Source: Adiantum capillus-veneris (Eukaryota; Streptophyta; Polypodiopsida; Polypodiales; Pteridaceae). From it: 64,000 nt of DNA. Below the pieces are notes generated by a model. The model ran no database searches. It saw only the letters and a program-made list of their open reading frames with translations, and was not told the origin of the DNA. Position numbers and translations under genes: made by a program. Below are positions 1-12,083 of the stretch, one piece after another (within the stretch, counting starts at the first letter, position 1; the number at the start of each line of letters is the position of its first letter). The stretch spans positions 1 to 64,000 of the forward strand of contig JABFUD020000278.1 of the NCBI GenBank assembly GCA_014529385.2, given 5' to 3'.

Positions 1-201
1 ATTGACATAACAATTCACAGTATTTTGTAGCTTTTGGATCACCAGACCCGCGTCCTAATTTCATCATAAGTAGGAATTTACACTTCAAAATAAAAACTAA
101 GCATAGGTGGGATATTGGGGCATTATTGCTAAGCATTTAGATGCATTCTGGATTGAAAACGACTAGGTTAAAAATCCACTGTTGTTAATAATCACGATTT
201 G
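1..201. repeat. Left arm of a ~190 bp inverted repeat
   Basis: This stretch is repeated in reverse complement at about 6015-6195. Shared blocks include the region around TTCACAGTATTT, the GCATTTAGATGCATTC-like block and ATTATTAAC near the inner edge. The window begins inside the arm, so its outer end may lie further left. The two arms bracket the J fragment and the truncated copia K. They do not match the terminal repeats of element C, so they may belong to another element or to an inverted duplication. Confidence 0.75.
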
Positions 202-469
202 TGCACTTGACCTAAAGTGGGATTTGAGACCATAAGCATGTGTGCTTAGGTCTTATAAACTTGTCCTAGAAGTTTGTTACATTTGGATGTCGTTTGATGC
301 TATAATGTATGTGATTGGTTTGCTGATGAGCGATTGGCTTTGGTGATTTTAGTCACTTGAGTGTAGCTTGAGTTAGATGCGAGTTGTTTGTTGTTTTCCA
401 AGAGATTGACAACCTCTTGTAGCCTCTATGTACTAGTCAAGTCAGCTTTGTCCAATGGATTGATAATTT
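202..469. other. Non-coding spacer
   Basis: No reading frame, repeat partner or RNA gene is recognised here. A CTGATGA sequence at about 323 looks like part of a hammerhead ribozyme core, but the matching GAAA segment and stems are not visible. Confidence 0.4.
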
Positions 470-1190
470 AATCGTGGTTCTCGCTAAATCTGTAATAATA
501 TAGGAGTGAGGTTAGACACCCGTCCCACAAAGTATCCTGTCGCTTACAAATTTTGATAAACCCTATAGTGTGGGTTGGCTTACTAAACTTTGTGGTGGTT
601 TCTTTTTCCCACTGAGAAGGTAAGTATCTTGTTGATACATAATGGAGCTTTGGATGGAAGGGTATCCCACGGATGGTTATTGGTTCTTGCATATGGTACA
701 GCTGCTGTCAATACATAATGGAGCTTTGCGATAGGGGGTATACCCCAGATGATTATTGGTTCTTACGCTTGGTACTATCACTGTAACTTGGTATCATGAT
801 AACTGTCGCTTATAAAATCTAGTAAAACCCTTCGTTTGGTTGACATAGTGAATTTTTGGGCCGTTTTTTGCCATTTAAATGTTGATGTTGCATGTTTTTA
901 TAAATAATTTCGACCTTGGGGGAGTATGGCCCGTCTATATTCCATGTAAGGACCTATTCAATATTAGTTGATTGATCGAGATAATGCAATACACTATTTG
1001 TATCCACAGCTTGCCCTTGTGTTTTGGTTTGATAGTTGGATGGGTTGGGATACCACAAAAGTCTTTACCACTTGGCTTGCTCTGAGATTGTGACTTATAG
1101 AATTAGGAAGGATTGGATTTCACTTTAACATAAACATTATCAGTTCTAAATATTCAATAGCAAGCTTGAACTCGTTACTGATATTTAGGC
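470..1190 (+). repeat. Partial terminal repeat of element J (same family as element C)
   Basis: Read on +, this matches the reverse complement of the terminal repeats at 23087-24910 and 29432-31213. Shared features include an AATGGAGCTTTG block followed by a GGGGTATACCCC-like block, then TAACT-GGTATCATGAT, CTGTCGCTTA and TAAAACCC, in the same order. The stretch 960-1190 matches the inner end of the C terminal repeat, where the transition to the leader is near 1180. The AATGGAGCTTTG module occurs twice here (about 640 and 717), so the repeat has internal duplications. Confidence 0.7.
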
Positions 1191-1872
1191 TTCTTTACAG
1201 ACGGAGCCTCATTAATTTGGCAAATAAAAACTCAAGAAGTTTATTTTTGGGGGGAGCATACCACTTGGAGTAGAAGGGGTATGGCCCTCTATTATGATTA
1301 AAGTACTAAATAAACTTTGGGATGATAAAACCATTTAAAAAATGCTAAGAGATGGACATGGATAACAACTGGTATAGTCCATTGATACCTCTAAAACATA
1401 TCCAAGGTTAACATATCTGTTGTCTTGTTTGGATGGATGCAAGTAAGAACCCTATCTTATCTTGGAGGTTTTTTTTGTCTTAAAAGCATCTATCCACACA
1501 TGATTACACATACAACTACTGTAGAGAAGTACTTCTAATAACTGTATACTAGAATGAGGCTTCGTTCTTATAAGCATTGTACAAAAAAATAATTCTAAGA
1601 TTGAGTTGTTTTTGTACTTATCATTTCCCTTTCTCTAGAGCTAGCTATCTTTTGAATGTAAAAGTTCAATTATGTGTTATTATTTATGTTAAAACAGCTA
1701 CACTCATGTCGTAAACATAAGGTTTTTCCATTTTTATAGGAAAATCGAGACGCAGGCTTTAGAAAATTAATTTGAGACTTAGCTCTATGTTGGACTCACA
1801 GTCTGTTATCCCTTGATTGGTTGACTGGTGTTAGGTGGTTCTTCATAGACTAAATTTTTTGGTTTCCTACTC
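1191..1872. other. Leader of element J, no reading frame
   Basis: This lies between the terminal repeat and the first coding stretch of J. It corresponds to the C leader at about 28701-29431 in reverse complement. A shared example is the block at about 1205-1300 with AGCATACCACTTGGAGTAGAAGGGG, which is found inverted near 29330. I see no gene in it. Confidence 0.5.
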
Positions 1873-3921
1873 ATGGCTATCATAGTTTCTGACTTTGCCG
1901 GTTTAAGGAGTGCATTCCCAATCTACAAGACTAATCATATTTTATATATTTCCTTTTGGGAACACAAACACTATAGAATGACAGCCCGCATGAGAGTAAA
2001 TCACAACCCTGAGAATCATACAAGTATTCTAGAGCCGATTAAATTTTACTTAAAAGAACACACTTCAAAAAAGGCCCTAACAGTTAGAACCCGACCCTTC
2101 ATGGCTAGAAAAGCCAAAAATTGTGCTACTTACTACAAGGAGCTGTTATAGGCGCACTAACTCTTTTGTGTATTGCAGACCCTTGATCTCTTGCAAGGCT
2201 TGGAATTATCCTCTGAACCCCTTTCTGTAGAAACATCTCTAGTCCTCAGATGTATTAACAGCTTGGATGCTTCCCAACTAAATATGACTCGACTCTTACT
2301 ATAGACAAAAAGAGTCTATTTTACATATGTTGTCTTTCAATGATTGGGTCAAAGTTTTGGCTACCTTGGACAAGGATTCCAAAGATGGTGTTAATCTTAT
2401 TTCCCACTACATAGCTCCGCTTCCTATACTTTTTGTATAGTATCAGCATGAACTTGCCCTATTCTCTTCCTCACGAGCTGACCTATCCAACTTTTTGAAA
2501 AAACTATGTGGCCTCAATCCTTCTTTCATCAGCACCCCAGCTATCCCTCAAACCAATGGTATCTTTTGTAGGGATAGTGTGACTTTGGAAGCTATCAAGG
2601 AATTTCAGAGTAATCTTTGTTCCCTCAATGACTCTAATCTCTTAGAAATGGTACCAAAAACCTCCAAAGTTTATCCTTTCCTACATGTTAGGCAGATTGA
2701 AATTGAATCTTTTGGGGTTGATCATCGACTTTGGGTCTAACAAAGCCTTTCTAGAACCTATCCTTAGTGAAATCTGGGTCTACCTAGCTAATCTCCCTGC
2801 CTCTACTATAGAGGATTGCAAACTCAAAATTTTAAAAGATGGACAGTTCCTTGATAAAGGGGAACTCATTAAATCCCCAATTAACCTCAACCTCATCGAT
2901 CATTCCAAATGCCCTTCTAATACAGGCCTTTACATTCAAACAAAGGGGAACATGGAGTTTGCCAAAAGTAACCCAGATTTCTACACAAAATCCATTTGGA
3001 ATGTTTTTTGACCCTATGTCAAATGTGACTACAAGTTTCTTGACCCTAAGGCTTCATGCGAATCCAATGTCATGTTGTTTGACCATGCTATTTGGTTTAT
3101 TCTCAACTATCTTGACTTGCTCTTCCCTAAGAAACCGGTGGACTTTCATCTCTCCCTTATTTTTTCTTGGTTGGGTGGCCAAGCCAAACAAGTAGTTATT
3201 GCTCAAATAGCTTTCAACATCTTTCGAGGGCTAATGTTGGATATCTTGAAAGAACTGAAGTTTGATGAACCTGGGATTTATCTCACCACTTACGCCAATT
3301 ACAAAGGGGTAAAAATTATAACTAGCTTACTCAAACCTTGTATTGATGAAGATGGCTTCCCTTCACTAAAAAGACCCAATTCCTCTAGCTCTTCCTCTAA
3401 TCGAGGGAAATCTTGTAGCTACACTAGAGAAAGAGGCAGGAACACCCCTATCAGAAAATTTCTTGATTTGTAATCATTGACGAACATGCAGGTGGCAGTG
3501 AGCCCATGTGGAAGGAAGTTCCTCAACAAAAAAGTTCCAAGCCAAGACTTTATTTAGGTACATTATCTCTTTCAGAATCAGCTTCTCGATTGGATACACC
3601 CTAAAACACTTTTTGTGAGTGCTTTGACTTACTCTTTGTAAACCACAAATTATTGGACAATGTACTTTTTGGCTGGAAATATCCACCATAGAATTTGGTG
3701 TATATCAATGATTTTCTTAGACATAACTCAATTTTGGAATGTATCTGCAATCAGTACATTTTGCAAAAATTTTGATACATATGGTATGCATGTTTGTAGT
3801 TGTGATATTGACATCATTATAAATATCAAAGTCAGAAAAATCTTGGCTAAAGGGCTTAACCACATACCTAACTATCCCAAAAACCCATATCTTGCCTTAT
3901 CAGCTCTAAAGAGCTGCTTAA
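1873..3921 (+). pseudogene. Broken upstream protein of reverse-transcriptase element J
   Basis: Several overlapping short frames (1873-2151, 2495-2740, 2685-3011, 3072-3473 and 3660-3921) align piece by piece with the minus-strand frames of element C at 26434-28700. Shared landmarks are VSDFAGLR versus VFDFAGLR, HNPENH, LCGLNPSF, WVYLANLP, GELIK, NLIDHSKCPSNTGLYI, DFHLSLIFSWLG and LAKGLNHIPN. The protein region lies upstream of the reverse transcriptase in C. Its function is unknown and I recognise no domain. The last part (KGLNHIP) resembles the segment that precedes the RT core in related elements. Frameshifts and stops break the frame. The copia LTR at 3922 cuts it off before the RT, so this copy has none. 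Confidence 0.7.
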
Positions 3922-4008
3922 TGTTAGGAAATAAGACGTAGCTAAATAGATAATTGAGTAGATTACTTAATGGAGAGAGACAGATTTATATACATGAGAT
4001 TATAGAGT

Positions 4009-4034
4009 AGAGAGAGAGAGAGAGAGAGAGAGAG
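4009..4034. repeat. (AG)n microsatellite in LTR
   Basis: An uninterrupted AG run inside the K LTR. Confidence 0.95.
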
Positions 4035-4236
4035 TACACACGATATACGTGGTTCACCCAATGTGGGCTACGTCCACGGGAAAGCATCCACTCAATGGCT
4101 TTAGTACTTCAAAACAAGAAGTAGTTTACAAAGGGATTATACCCTTAATGGAGCTCCCGCCTTGCTTCACTCTCACCACCTCACACTCACCTTGTTGCAT
4201 CAACTTCACACTATGAAATGTGTGTAGAAATGGCCT

Positions 4237-4245
4237 CCTTTTATA
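4237..4245 (-). promoter_or_regulatory. TATA box of copia K LTR
   Basis: The minus strand reads TATAAAAGG in a GC-rich setting (CCTATAAAAGGAGGCC). It sits in the middle of the LTR, upstream in the direction of element transcription, as expected for a Pol II LTR promoter. Confidence 0.6.
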
Positions 4246-4608
4246 GGCCAAAAGGGCTGCCCTCTCTTATGAGAGACAGCCATGTGTAGCCGCCCTTGTG
4301 CAAATAAGTCCAAATCGAACCCTCCAATCCGCCCATGTGTGGCCGCCCTTGAGAAGACAAGTCCGCTTTTGAATTCGGCCACCGGCCATTGACTTCCGAA
4401 CACTTTCCGGCCACCGTCCGGCCATAATATTCCGGTGAAAAAGAATATTCCCTTTAAAGTTGCCCTTGATTCTTGTCCGTGAAAATTTTGGTTTTCGGTG
4501 AGTGATTTTCCTTCATGCACGATGGCTTCTCCTCATAATGGGGGCCTTACAAATGTGCATTTTTACCACAAAAAATTACAAGGGGTAAATCAGGCTCCAT
4601 ACTTAACA

Positions 4609-6004
4609 ATCTCCCACTTGGAGATTGATCTCCAAACCAAACATGTGACTGCTTTCCATCCTGGCTTCTTATCCTTGAATGCCGATTGAAGATGACCAAA
4701 AGCTCAACTTCTCCTTCTTGACCACCTTTGTAAACATGTCTGCAGGATTTTCACTTGTATGCACCTTTCCTAGCTTTAGCTCTCCCTCTTCCAAAAGAGT
4801 GCGTATGAAGTGATATCTCACCTCAATGTGCTCTGTCCTTCGATGAAAGGCTGAGTTCTTCACAAGATGGATAGCGCTTTGGCTATCACTGTACAAGACA
4901 CAATTGTCTTGTTTGAATCCAAGCTCTTCTAAGAATCTGTGAAGCCACAGAATTTCTTTGCTTGCCTCCGTCATTGCTACATACTCTGCTTCCGTGGTAG
5001 AAAGTGAAACCACTTTCTGCAGCTTTGAAGCCCAGCTTATTGCTGTGCCTCCAACCGTGAACACATAGCTAGTAGTGCTTCTTCGAGTATCTTTGTCACC
5101 TGCCATATCTGCATCAGCATACCCTTCTAGAAAAATATCAGTTCCTCCAAAATACAAAGCATTTGTTGTTGTCCCTTTTAGATACCTAAGTATCCACTTC
5201 ACAGCTTGCCAATGCTCTTTACCTGGGTTGTCCATGAACCTACTCACAACTCCCACTGCATGTGCAATGTCTGGCCTTGTCCAGACCATAGCATACATTA
5301 GAGAACCTACCGCTGCAGCATATGGAACTTTAGACATATAGGCTATCTCCTCTTGTGTCTTTGGACACATATCCTTCGTTAGTTTAAAATGACAAGCCAA
5401 AGGTGTAGAAACTGGTTTTGCATTTTGCATTGCAAACCTTTCTAGTACCTTCTTGATGTAATCTTCTTGAGATAGCTTTATTGTCTTCTTCGTCCTGTCC
5501 CTTGATATTTTCATACCAAGTATCCTCTTTGCAGCACCTAAATCTTTCATTGAAAAATATTTGGACAGCTCCTCTTTTAGGTCTTTGATGTCCTGCATGT
5601 TAGCACTTGCAATCAACATGTCATCAACATACAACATTAGGATGATGAATTTCCCATCTCCCAAATTCTCCGTGTAGACGCAGTGATCCGAGTTGCATCT
5701 TGTGAATCCATGATGCAACATCCATCGATCAAACTTCAAGTACCATTGTCTTGATGCTTGCTTTAAACCATACAAGCTCTTCTTTAATCTGCAAACCATT
5801 TTCTCCTTACCTTTTACTTCATACCCCTTTGGTTGAAGCATGTAGATTTCCTCCTCTAAGTCACCGTGAGGGAATGCCATATTTACATCCATTTTCTTGA
5901 GATTTAGATCATGAGCAGCCACAAGGCTTAAGACAAGCCTAATTGAGTTCATTTTTACAACAGGAGAAAATATTTCATTGAAGTCAATACCTTTATTTTG
6001 AGAA
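4609..6004 (-). pseudogene. Ty1/copia RT-RNase H, 5'-truncated (element K)
   Basis: An open frame at 4669-5952, readable upstream to about 6004, encodes the end of a copia polyprotein. In order it shows the RT fingers (VNMAFPHGDLEEEIYM), the catalytic box LYVDDMLIA, the YLKGT segment, and RNase H with DADMAGD, STTEAEY and SDSQSAIHL. It ends in NPADMFTK and a stop just before the polypurine tract and LTR. The catalytic residues are intact. Gag, protease, integrase and the 5' LTR are missing: upstream of about 6004 the sequence switches abruptly to the right arm of the inverted repeat. The copia family is well supported. The element cannot act alone. Confidence 0.92.
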
Positions 6005-6014
6005 AAACCGTTTC

Positions 6015-6195
6015 AAAATCGCAATTATTAACAGCAGTGGATTTTTGACCTAGTCGTTTTCGACCCAGAATGCATCTAAATGCTTAGCAATGATGCCCCG
6101 ATACCTCGCCTATGCTTAATTTTTTATTTAAAAGTGTAAATTCCTAGTTATGATACTTCAAAAGCTACGAAATACTGTGAATGGTTTACGTCAAT
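6015..6195. repeat. Right arm of the inverted repeat
   Basis: This is the reverse complement of 1-201 with scattered mismatches. It directly abuts the truncated end of copia K. See the left arm. Confidence 0.75.
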
Positions 6196-6571
6196 GCGTA
6201 GAGCTCTTACCTGCGGTTGCAATGCAACAAACGCAATCGCAATGTGACAACCAGAGAGGGAGTAGGAAGCGTGAGAAGGAGATAAGTGAGCGCCGTTAGC
6301 TCACGCTGTGTATTTCTTATCCAAAACTTATAAAAAACTTACAAAAATTGGCTTTTATACCTTAGCCAAGGTTTTTGAGTGGTCAAAACTAATAATCTGG
6401 AGTTCTACCAAAGCTGGGAATTGACTGGTTGATACAATCTAGAAGCTTGTAGCCCCGGCTCATTAATTGCAAAGTTTACCAAGAAAATAGGAGTTACAAT
6501 ATTCCCAATTTATCAAAACAATAATTGTTTTACAAGGAGAACTCCGAAAAATGGTGTCCGCGTTAGCTTGC
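6196..6571. other. Non-coding spacer
   Basis: No gene is seen. A stretch at 6300-6370 (ACAAAAATTGGCTTTTATACC) is faintly like part of the putative G LTR near 61165. It could be an old LTR remnant, but the similarity is too short to be sure. Confidence 0.3.
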
Positions 6572-6845
6572 TACTAACACCCTTGATGGGGGAAACCTAT
6601 AATACAAAGCCTTTTGGGGGGAGGACCAGCTCCATGGAAATCCGATCCTCAACTGTTGTCAATAGCTTAATTTCTCTCTCTTTTGAAGTATTTTTCATGC
6701 CTATCTAACTAGGTGTTATGCTTTTTGTTGCTCTCTCCATCCAACCACTCTTGCTATGCTCATTAGGAATCTATTCTAATGAAATGCTCACTATGTTCAT
6801 GTTATTTTCTGCTACACACAAGTTACTAGGCCATTAAATGTTACA
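6572..6845 (+). repeat. 3' end of a gypsy LTR (A/B family), fragment
   Basis: About 275 bp match the last part of the A and B LTRs (compare 14280-14551). The match includes TAATACAAAGCCTTTTGG, the CTCAACTGTTGTCAATAGC block and the terminal GGCCATTAAATGTTACA. No primer-binding site follows, so this is a 3' LTR end or a truncated solo LTR. It is more diverged than the A and B copies. Confidence 0.85.
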
Positions 6846-8556
6846 ACATCTTTCATGTAAAAGAGTTTTAGAAAAAAAAACTTTGAAAGGAAAACTATGG
6901 AATTTAACTGCATGCATTTGTCGTAAATTGGCCTGGACGTCAATGTATGCATGCATGTCTTAATGAGGGTTTATGTCTAATTAGGATGCTTATTGGGACT
7001 TACCTTCTCCAATTCAGTATCGACATAGTTGTAGGCAATCATTCTAACTAACTTTATTACTTTGAGTGTAGCTTGGACAAGTGGACTTTGCATTCCTTCA
7101 TAAGTCAAGGGAACCTAGCTTGGACAAGTGGTGGAATTTGCATTCCTCCATAATCCAAGGGAGACTAGCTTAGATAAGTGCACCTAAAACCAACACTTTT
7201 ATGATGCAACAAGCATATGCTACACGTGTTATGTATGCTTCATGCCTCAAATGAAGAAGTCCTAGATTAGTGGTAGACCTTGCTTGAATGTCATGGAAAA
7301 GTGGGTTGTATTCCTCAATGGGTCTTATCTTGGACAAGTGGTGGACCTTGAATAAAAATTAAAGTTACTCACATTGAACTTACCTTGGTGGTGGGCCTTG
7401 AAACAAAGCTCTTCACATTGACATCAGTCATAGGTAGGACAATAGAGCATAGACGATGATAATGGATGCAATGTCCTAGGCTCTTAATGGTCTTCATGTC
7501 CAATGTTGTTCTCAATGTGTAATCTACGTGCATAAACTAGAATGATTTTAAAAAAAATGATGTCTTTGATAAAAATCTCATTACTTTATACCTGATATGT
7601 TGAAAGTTGTCCAATCTAAGAATTGGGATTTTCCCAATTTACCTAATATAGTCTTTAGATTTAAAAAGCTTATTCCAAAAACTAAACCTAATCATAAATC
7701 TTTTTTTATGTGGTACACATAATCTATAGTTTATTTACTTTATGTAGTGCTTCTTTGAATGTAATTTAAGGCTTGTATTTTAGGTTAATGTTAAGGTTTA
7801 GTCCAAGGTACATATTCTAGATTTCCTTTGCATTTCAAATCTAAGCTTTATGCATTTTACTTTTTGAGGTAAACTTTGGGTAAATTTTTAAGGCTTAAAA
7901 AGGTAAAATTTGGGTAGGGTTTTGGGCCTAAGGGAAGAGACTGAGGGGGGGCATTGAGTTAGCTAAGGTAGGTATGGCATAGCCTCATTGTGGATCATAT
8001 GTGCTGCAAATGTGTTTGCAAGTGTGGTGTATGGGTCGAAAAGCAACTTGGAGAATCTTAGGGTATTTTTTGGCCTCTTGCGCGTATTTTATTTGCTCTT
8101 CTTGCACGACATGATCAAGACCTCCTTGGTTTGTGAGCGAGTACTATTATAAAGCAAAACTCATCTAGCCTCTATCCTCCTTTGTGTTGCAGCATAAGCG
8201 TGCTTATTTTCATTCTTTTGATTGTAACCACACTTATTTTGTTTAGCTTATGTTTGCTATGCATGATTATTTTTCTTTCTTCTATGTATCTCCTTAGCAA
8301 AGCATTTTGAATGCCTTCTGAACAAAGATTCTTGCATCCATGCTGCATCCAATTCACCCTATCCTCCTCACGAGCTTGAAAGTGCAAGCCTTCATATAAT
8401 TATCACAATTGTATGTTTTCCTTGTCCTTTCAAGTTTTGATTCCTCAACCTCAAGCTATTGGCAGCTTCCAATTGTAATCGCATCCTAACAAGAGTTTAT
8501 TTTGTACTCCATAAATATTTTTATATAGTATGGTTAATAATGAGCCTTGATTTTTG
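6846..8556. other. Non-coding region with short degenerate repeats
   Basis: No coding sequence is supported. A ~50 bp unit with GCTTGGACAAGTGG followed by TTTGCATTCC occurs at 7071-7117 and 7118-7168. Decayed copies (CTTGGACAAGTGGTGGACC and similar) follow near 7330 and 7385. The rest is AT-rich and unrecognised, and ends at the start of the element A 5' LTR. Confidence 0.5.
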
Positions 8557-10058
8557 TGTCATAATAACTAATATCTAATTCTCCTAAAGGATTTTCTCAT
8601 GTGAAACTGATCATGTAATATGGGGAAGTTCCAAGGGAGAAAAGGCTAGAATATTGGTTAAGCTGGCAAACCGGCCACATTAGGGATCCAAAGGAGGGAA
8701 AATAGGGATCCAAAAGGGGAGCCATCTGCAAAAGAGCTATGTGTAACAATGGTCTCCAAAGACCTTAGGGTTCATCCCATTAAGACTTCCAAAATGCTAA
8801 GGTTCCAAAATTCAAAGGTTGTGTCCAAGGGTTGAAGATTAGGAAATTTGGATGCTTAGTGTGTGTGTGTACAAAAGACTTCACAAGTCCCTACATAGGA
8901 GGGGCGATCCCAAGAAGTAGGGGATGAGAGAGAAACACACACACACACTCACAAGCTTCATTTGTACACAAGGGGAAAGAGGGACACATGTCAGATCCCT
9001 AGGCCAGAAGCCCACAAGGTGTACTCAAATCCTATTGGATGGCCATGGAGGTGGACCAATGAGAATTAGGCTAGAGTAAATCTAGTTTAATTAATTCAAA
9101 AACGCTTAATAAAAGAACCAATAGGAGTTAACCTCTCTAGAAGACTATTGGACAGTCTCCCAAGGGGTCCAATGAGCATTCAACAGCCCAATGGCTTGCA
9201 TGATTCCTATTGGCTAGGAGGCAAAGGGTTCCAATGAGAGTTTAGTTGAATTTATTAATAACCTAAAGCTCTCACAAAAGGGGAAAGGGGGACACATGTC
9301 AGAAGACTATCACTTATGCTACTTAAACCCCATTGGCTAGGCCCGGGGAGGTCCAATGAGGTGCTAGCAAGAGCAAATAGCAAGAGGGGTCCACCAAGAG
9401 AGAGAGGGGGATGATTTTTCAAAGGCAATTATCCACACACACACACACAAGCTCATGTGTAGAGTAAGAAGACTCTCTCTCTCTTCTCAAGCTTTAATGG
9501 AAAACTTATCACCTACTCCAAGCTTGTGAGAAGGGAGGCCTACACCAACAACTCTTGGCTTTGTGATGCAAATCCAACCAAGAACCAAGCTTCAATGCAT
9601 GCTCATATCCTCTACCATGCTAATTACTAAGCTAAGCTATGCTAATATGAGTGATTATGTGAGGAGATGTACATCTATCTTGTAAGACTACCCCTTCTTC
9701 CTCTCATACCCCGTTAGCTCTCACCATCTTCGAAGGTGTGTGAGGTCTTGGGTCTGAGACCGTGAGGGAATTGATGTTGTGTTTGATAAGTTTTTTTCTT
9801 AGTGCTTGAAGTTCCCATCTTCATTGCACTAGTTAGTATTGAAGGAACACAAATAATTGCATTGTAAAATGTCTCTCTTGATGGGAGAAACCATAATACA
9901 AAGCCTTTTGGAGGAGGGACCGGCTCCATGAAATTCAGGTCTTCAATTGTTGTCAATTGCTCAATTTCTCTCTTTTTTGAAGTATTGTTCATGCTATCTA
10001 ACTATGTGTTATGTTTTTTGTTGCTCTCTTCACCCAAGCACTCTTGTTATTCTCATGG
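8557..10058 (+). repeat. 5' LTR of element A, 3' end deleted
   Basis: It starts TGTCATAATAAC and follows the A/B LTR sequence through the ACACATGTCAG, TCCAATGAG and CTCCAAGCTTGTGAGA blocks. It stops at TTGTTATTCTCAT, about 90 bp short of the LTR end. There it joins directly to RNase H coding sequence. The missing LTR end means that no primer site is left. Confidence 0.85.
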
Positions 10059-11700
10059 AAGCACTATTTATTGGGGACTCCTTTCATTCTGCAAACGGAT
10101 CACCAAATATTAAGTATTTCATGATGCAGACCATGCTCTCCGACATAAAATGAGGTGGGCAAATTTTCTTTTGCAATTTCATTTTCATATTGCTCATTTT
10201 GCTGACAAGCATAATCAAGTAGCGGATGCACTCGCAAGATGTCCGAGAGTGAATGCGGTTTCCATAGCAACTCACAATGATCTATCTTCTATGATAGATG
10301 AGTATGCTATTGATCCTAATTTTAGAGGTGTGATTTCAGCCCTTGCATTAGGGAAGAAAGAGGAACCATTTACCTTACAAGATGGTTATCTTCTCTATGG
10401 CAATAGACTATGTGTTACTAGCTCACTACGTGAGAAAGTAATGTATGAATCTCATGCTCCTCCTTATGCAAGGCATAGATGGATTCAGCCTACCCTAAAA
10501 GGGATTGAAACATATTTCTATTGGCCTACCATGAAAGCAAACTTACAAGAGCATGTTTCTAAATGTGTGGTATGCCAAAAGACGAAGTTTGATAGAGGGA
10601 AGCAATCTGGATTGCTTCAACCTTTGCCAATCCCTAATTCACCATGGGAGAGCATATCCATGGATTTTATATTTAGATTGCCTAAGTCTATCCATGGGAC
10701 TACGGGAATATGGACGATAGTGGATAGGTTTTATAAACAAGCTCATTTTATACCCTTTAAAAAGACTATCAAAGCCCATCAAATGGCAACCCTCTTCATA
10801 TCACAAATCTTCAAGTACCATGGCTTGCTAGTGTCCATAGTATCGGATAGAGATCCTAGAATGACCAGTAATTTCTGGAAGGGTCTCTTTGAGAAATTAG
10901 GGACAAGGATTTATTCGGCTTATCACCCGCAAACTGATGTCCAAAGTGAAATAGCTAACCTAACAATTCCTGATCTAGTAAAAGCCTATGTAACGGAAGT
11001 AGATCAAAGATCCAAGTGGGAGAAGTACTTACCCTTAGTGGAGTATGCCTATAATATTGTACATACTTCCACAGTAAAAGCACCTTTTGAGGTAATTGAG
11101 GGAAGATCAAAAAGTCCCCTGCTATACCTAAGGTACACGAGAAGATCTTCGTTGCAGATGAGTATAGCCGAGACCTACAAGAATCTTTCCAAAAGATTAA
11201 GGATGTTATCTCTATTTCACAGCAAAGGCAAAAGGCTGCTGCTGCTGACAAGCACAGAAGGGCCCAAGCCTTTAAAGAAAATAATTGGGTCTTACTCAAA
11301 TTTTTGAAGGCTCGATTAAGGCACACGAGGGGCAAGAATCCTACAGGACACCCAAAGTGCTATGCTAAGTTAGCAAAAAGGTACTATGGCCCCTTCCAGA
11401 TTCTTAGGCCAATCAATGAGATGGCCTATCAACTCAAGTTGCCCAGCCATTGGCTCATACACAATGCTTTTCATGTGAGCCTATTAAAGCCTTACAAAGG
11501 AGAGCCACCTCAAGAACCTACTATTGAAGACCCACCGAAGATCGAGGACCAAGAAGAGGTGTTGCAGCCCGAGTCCATTCTCCGACACGAAGACAAGGTA
11601 CTAAAGAGGTAGTAAGACTATCCGATGATATCTTATTAAGTTTAAGAATTATCCTTTTGAAGACGCTAGATGGATGCAAGGCATACAACTAACGGATAAC
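10059..11700 (+). pseudogene. Element A pol remnant: RNase H end, integrase, GPF module, chromodomain piece
   Basis: The sequence begins inside the RNase H (counterpart of 18231 in B) and continues collinearly with B to the chromodomain. The main frame is 10150-11307, followed by 11304-11612. Visible parts are the integrase zinc-binding region ending in CVVCQKTKF, the catalytic core with SMDFIF, SDRDPRM and the SEIANLTI glutamate, and the [16 protein letters not shown] module. Breaks include a frameshift near 11125 (after SKSPLL), the loss of several codons around GTRIYSAYHPQTD and YNIVHTS, and a frameshift before the chromodomain near 11607. Gag, protease, RT and most of RNase H are gone. 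It is a dead copy. Confidence 0.9.
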
Positions 11701-12083
11701 CTAAACCTTGCCAATGCTTCCCTAGAGTAAGCAAATGTACAAATGTTAAAAATGAACAAAGTTTTTGTCTTATAAGACTCTCTTTTTCTTTATTGTGCAC
11801 AAAAATGAAGTAGTATGCATGCCTAGATCAAGTTTGCGGATACCACGTCTCCCGAACACCAAGTAGAGCTTGTCACTCTACTATGGAAGATTGATAGGAC
11901 TAATGTGCAGACATGCTTGCGGCAGCTTAGGCTCTCAAGCGCCAAATGGACTAGTCATCCATTGTGGAACAATGTCATAGGGTAACATAGGGATCCTCTA
12001 CCCGCTAGCAAAAGGACTAATGAATATGCTTTATCTTCTCTACACCATAGTCGAGGACGACTATGATTTCAAAAGAGAGATAA

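Larger units (their letters stand above)
3922..4608 (-). repeat. 3' LTR of copia element K
   Basis: The LTR runs TG...CA (TGTTAGGA to CTTAACA on +). It ends directly next to a copia-type polypurine tract, the minus-strand sequence CAAGTGGGAGAT. It is 687 bp long, contains a GA microsatellite at 4009-4034, and has a clear TATA box at 4237-4245 on the minus strand. It is inserted into the J reading frame. No second LTR is present in the window. Confidence 0.85.

Noticed and set aside
318-340. CTGATGA at ~323 as part of a hammerhead ribozyme, which some Penelope-like elements carry
   Set aside because: No CGAAA segment or cleavage-site stem is found at a suitable distance. A CTGATG near the ACATCAGTGCG module of the C repeats also lacks the required core.
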